Shown in pieces: positions 60,481 through 64,000 of a stretch of DNA of 64,000 nt (positions are counted from its first letter, which is position 1; each line of letters starts with the position of its first letter). The translations under genes and the position numbers were made by a program. The DNA lies in assembly GCA_018873245.2 (NCBI GenBank), contig JAEMBT020000001.1, positions 3,100,001-3,164,000 of the forward strand, in the 5' to 3' direction. The DNA comes from Archegozetes longisetosus. Its lineage: Eukaryota > Arthropoda > Arachnida > Sarcoptiformes > Trhypochthoniidae. Below the pieces are notes generated by a model. It had not been told where the DNA came from. It ran no database searches and worked only from the letters and a program-made list of their open reading frames with translations.

Positions 60481-61669
60481 TATTAGGCTTATATCACGAG
60501 TTGCTTGAAATGAAGTGTTAAAACCGCTTGCTATCGTTGCAAAAATTTCTCATTTCACCAACCCAGACGTAACTTGTTATGATAACTTTATACAGCAAAT
60601 AGTAAAATAGATTTTCTTGAAAATATAAATACACTATTTTTTCAGTGTTTGTTTAGAGCTCACACGTTCAATAGACAATATCCCAGAATTTATATAAGGC
60701 CGAATAACTGGTTATCGCATAATGAATGATAAAGAGAAAACTCATTCAAAGTTGCGCTTAATTTGTATTAAAATATAAAGTTTAAATTTGTGTCAAATCT
60801 CAATTTAATAAATTCGGGATAGCCTTTATTTTTATTTTATTAAAGCTTTTATGCATTTTAAAACATTGATTAATGAACAGCTTGAACAAAATAAACAGAA
60901 AGTAAAATCATGTGACTTCTGATACAATGCTATGCAGCAAGAACATACCGTACATAAAGTACGTAACTATATTAATCTATATTTTTTAAATTTCAGTCCT
61001 ATTAATTAACATTAATATATGTTTCGTTACGCCAATAAATTATTTTTTCACTGAAATATGCGCTCACTTTTTTAATATTTTTAATAAAATACAAGTCAAA
61101 GCGTATAGTTTAAAAATCTAAAAAGAATTTAACTTGAGATAACCGCCTATTACTCATTTCTAATCAATTGTTGACTAAAGTTTGGTTTATAGCTGATGTA
61201 GGATTTGATTAGCTTGAGTTGGGTAGGGTTAGGTTAGATTGTGTTACATAATAGAAATTCTAGACATATGAGGACAATGATCTGGTATAGGTATAACTCT
61301 CTTATACCCAATTTCCACATTAACCTTAAGCCGAATCTCAATCCAATTGTTTTTTAGCATTACAATGATTAATTCGAACAATGTTTAAGTTTTAGATCTC
61401 ATTGCTCGACAATTAAATAGAGTGAGTGTTATAGTTGCGCGCGTTTTAATTAAAATATTCAAAATTAATTGAAAAGTTAAAACTGCAGTTGAAATGAGGT
61501 ATCTTTACATTTACTTGTATCTCGACTTCTGCTTATAACTTATTCATTTAGTTAATGATTCAATTCTCATAAAAATATTACAAAGGTTCAAATAAACTGA
61601 AAAATCCATTCATACTCAAAATATCTAATTATCTCCACTTATGTCAAATAACTTATGGTCAATACATAG
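60481..61669. other. intergenic, no gene recognised
   Basis: AT-rich. It may contain weak continuation of the duplication (for example 'atattttcaagaaaat' in the complement near 60620 against 4550). A short ggttagggttaggtta-like stretch lies near 61220-61240. Confidence 0.35.
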
Positions 61670-61805
61670 ATCCAGATTTACAGCTATGTGCAGATGAATT
61701 CGTTGATGCAGCTGTTAGTTCGGATGATGGGGTAGACTATGTGTACAAAGGGAATTATTATTGGAAAGGATAGTTCCATAGTCCCATAGTCTCTAGCCCC
61801 AGCAG
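61670..61805 (+). pseudogene. hemopexin-repeat-like exon remnant
   Basis: After an AG at 61669 the frame reads PDLQLCADEFVDAAV, then DDGVDYVYKGNYYWKG, then a TAG stop (61771-61773) and FHSPIVS...SR before a possible donor GTATTC at 61806. 'C...(F/V)DA(A/M)V....G..YVFKG.YYW' is the core of a hemopexin repeat as in SMB/hemopexin extracellular proteins. The in-frame stop and lack of neighbouring exons suggest a relic. Alternatively it is one exon of a gene running past the window, with an assembly error. Confidence 0.5.
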
Positions 61806-63082
61806 GTATTCACTTTATACTTTTTATACGAATAGTAGATAAATAGTTAAGAAATTAATCCTATAAATGCATTCTTCTACAACGCTAACTTTAACAGAAA
61901 AGTGAAAATATTAAGATTTGCATCCATTTGTATTGTTTTTGTTTTGCACAACCAATTGTCTTTTTATTATTGTTCTTCTGTGGTTTCATCATTTTAAGGT
62001 AAGTTTTATATTTTTTACACATATTAGTATTTTTTGAGATTTGCATGCGGTCTGGGGGTAAAGTAGTTGAATATAGTAGGCATTTTAAAATATATTCTTT
62101 AATTTCTTATATAAATGATTGCAAATATAGCCTATTTTGAAACTTCTGAACCCTCACTCTTGACGCCGAGTCAACTGATGGAACTAAGTAGCTGTGGACT
62201 ATCCTTGAGTAGAAGATGGACACCGAAAAAGGAAAGATAGTGAAGTGTCTCGGTTTTCATCTCCGGCATCATTTCTTACTGGCCTTTTTTCACATGCTCC
62301 TCCAATAACATTAGAAACTTCTGATGATGAATAGTTTTTTATACTTTCCATAAATTTTAGAATCTCTATCCAGACTTAATCAATAAATGTCACTGTCATA
62401 TGTTTCTGTAGTTTTACGCGATTTTCAAAATGTTGCCAGGGAGGTACCACCCTAATTCTTGTTTCTTATAAAAATAACTAAAATATACATCACATATATT
62501 TTTTCTAGGTTGGTACCTCGTTGGCAACAATTTTATAAAATTTTCCGAAAATTTTATTCTCTCATTAAAGTGTGAAAATTTAATTTTTAAAATAAAAAGA
62601 TTATCCTTATAAACTTACAAATAAGTCTAGTTTTTTCTGCGAAGAAATTAAAAAAATATATTTTGTCCATTTTCACCTAAAAAATTGCGAAGATTTTTGC
62701 ATTTTGATTTTTTTATAGCTCCCAGGGGCCAAAGATCAAGGTCATTTGGTGTAACCTAACTTTTTAAGAGTCCTCTATACTATATTATAGTTTCATAAAA
62801 ATTGGTGCTCTAGGGCACAGGTCCTCTGGGTTGCGCAACCCTTCCTAGATACGGAAACAGGCATTTCTAAAGAGTTTGAGTTACCTATTAAATAGTATTG
62901 GACTGATTTGCCAACTCCTATAAATGCTGGTTTTACTATATATGAAGAAACCCACAGAATATCAACAGTATTTATAAAAGTATGTAATGTATGTGTTATA
63001 ATTAGTTTTTAACACAGCCGTAATAAGCACTAGAGAAACGGGGCTATAGCTCCATCATAGGCTTTCAAGTCATTGCGTTTAA
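61806..63082. other. unassigned, with one short hairpin
   Basis: No gene called. A ~100-bp inverted repeat at 62431-62529 pairs TGTTGCCAGGGAGGTACCAC with GTTGGTACCTCGTTGGCAACA. A short plus-strand frame at about 62250-62331 (FSSPASFLTGLFSHAPP...SDDE) has no recognised family. Confidence 0.4.
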
Positions 63083-63662
63083 GGGTGAATCCGGGCTAAT
63101 GGGTCTAAAGGAGTTCCCGACCCCCTATCCCCAAGTGTGATATATCATTGGATTCAGTTCGTCAAGCTGAACATTTTGATACCATACTTGACCACTTCTG
63201 GACAACTCCCGACGGGAGTGGCTGACCTCACCAATAGATATATCATTGGACTCAGGACATCGAACTGAGCATTTTGATACCTCACTTGATCAATTATCAC
63301 AAGTAGTTCTCGAGATATCCATCATTGTTTGGTTTAGTATCTCGTAATGGATAAACCTAGATTCTCGAGTCGTAACCCAAAAAGCCTGATATAAACTGAG
63401 GGAGAATAAGTTAGCTCGCGAAGCGACCTAACCTATTATACCTTAGTTTAAATCTGGTTTGGCTTGGGTTACGATTTGGTAAAGCCATGTTTACCCATTT
63501 TCGAGGGGGTTAGGTCTTAGTGGCCAGAAGTGGGCAGGTTCGGGTTTTAAGTAGTCAAGTGTGGTATCAAAGTGTTCAGCTCGACGAACTGAATTCAGTG
63601 ATGTATTACACTTGGAGTTGGGGGTCGGGAACCCCTTTAGACCCATTTGCCCGGATTTACCC
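63083..63662. mobile_element. family A palindromic MITE, copy 5, reference copy with 8-bp TSD
   Basis: A complete 580-bp element from GGGTGAATCCGGGC to GCCCGGATTTACCC, bordered by perfect GCGTTTAA duplications (63075-63082, 63663-63670). Its arms fold over nearly the full length. The centre carries 'agttagctcgcgaagcgacctaac', itself palindromic. No protein. This is the best copy for defining the family. Confidence 0.9.
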
Positions 63663-63670
63663 GCGTTTAA

Positions 63671-64000
63671 CATTATTTATATTTTCCTTCAATTGACTTT
63701 TCATTCATAGAAATCAAGTGAAAGCAATTTAAATAATAACATAGATTTATTTCAGCTAAGTTTCAATGTTATTGCAGTTAATTTGAAAGTGTTAGCAGCA
63801 CCAGACTATTGCAAGTTACAGGACTGGTTTTCAAACCATAATTTTTGAATAGCATTATCTTAGATCTTGTTCTAACACTAAAATTAATCCTAAGCATTAT
63901 TTTCAGCTCTATCTACAACTGAAGCCATAGTAAATGACGTTTTTATTTAGTTTCAGGATAATCAATGGTTTCTTTACAAACGTAGTCAACGTGTGACCGA
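63671..64000. other. unassigned window end
   Basis: AT-rich sequence with no ORF, repeat or motif recognised. Confidence 0.4.

Overview
This is eukaryotic, AT-rich DNA, most likely from an arthropod. It has intron-bearing genes with GT-AG splice sites and animal gene families (a Hey-type bHLH-Orange repressor, RPAP1, a CUB/trypsin protease). It also has an interstitial block of the arthropod telomere motif TTAGG and a dense load of short inverted-repeat transposons. A chelicerate (mite-like) source is my guess. I cannot fix the species.

Layout: 0-4.6 kb is intergenic and full of MITEs (a hAT MITE with an 8-bp target duplication, a second MITE, a foldback-like family called 'A' here) and two strange hairpins that share the same loop. 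From about 4.6 to 24.7 kb and from about 49.7 to 60.5 kb lie the two arms of a large inverted segmental duplication. Each arm carries one copy of a STAND/NLR-like gene: a short N-terminal motif, an NB-ARC NTPase, and 42-residue TPRs of the kinesin-light-chain type. The right copy (55984-59160, minus) is intact, with 12 full TPRs. The left copy (5038-12019, plus) is a pseudogene whose array has grown to 42 repeats and has copied its own stop codon five times. Comparing the arms gives natural 'empty sites' that date and delimit five transposon insertions.

The 25 kb between the arms is ordinary single-copy gene space, all on the plus strand: a secreted CUB-CUB-trypsin-(dead trypsin) protease (27404-31204, 8 exons), a 7 kb intergenic stretch, Hey (38867-43513, 4 exons) with several Su(H)-type and CACGTG sites around it, and RPAP1 (44221-48181, 3 exons).

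The right end (60.5-64 kb) holds an isolated hemopexin-like exon remnant and a clean family-A element with its target duplication. The strongest candidates for something undescribed are (1) the animal NB-ARC-TPR receptor whose N-terminus resembles an amyloid/RHIM-type signalling motif, with its paralogue's runaway repeat array; (2) the GGGTGAATC-ended, 8-bp-TSD long-palindrome elements, possibly one superfamily; and (3) the pair of same-loop hairpins. All exon structures and family calls are by eye; no searches were run.
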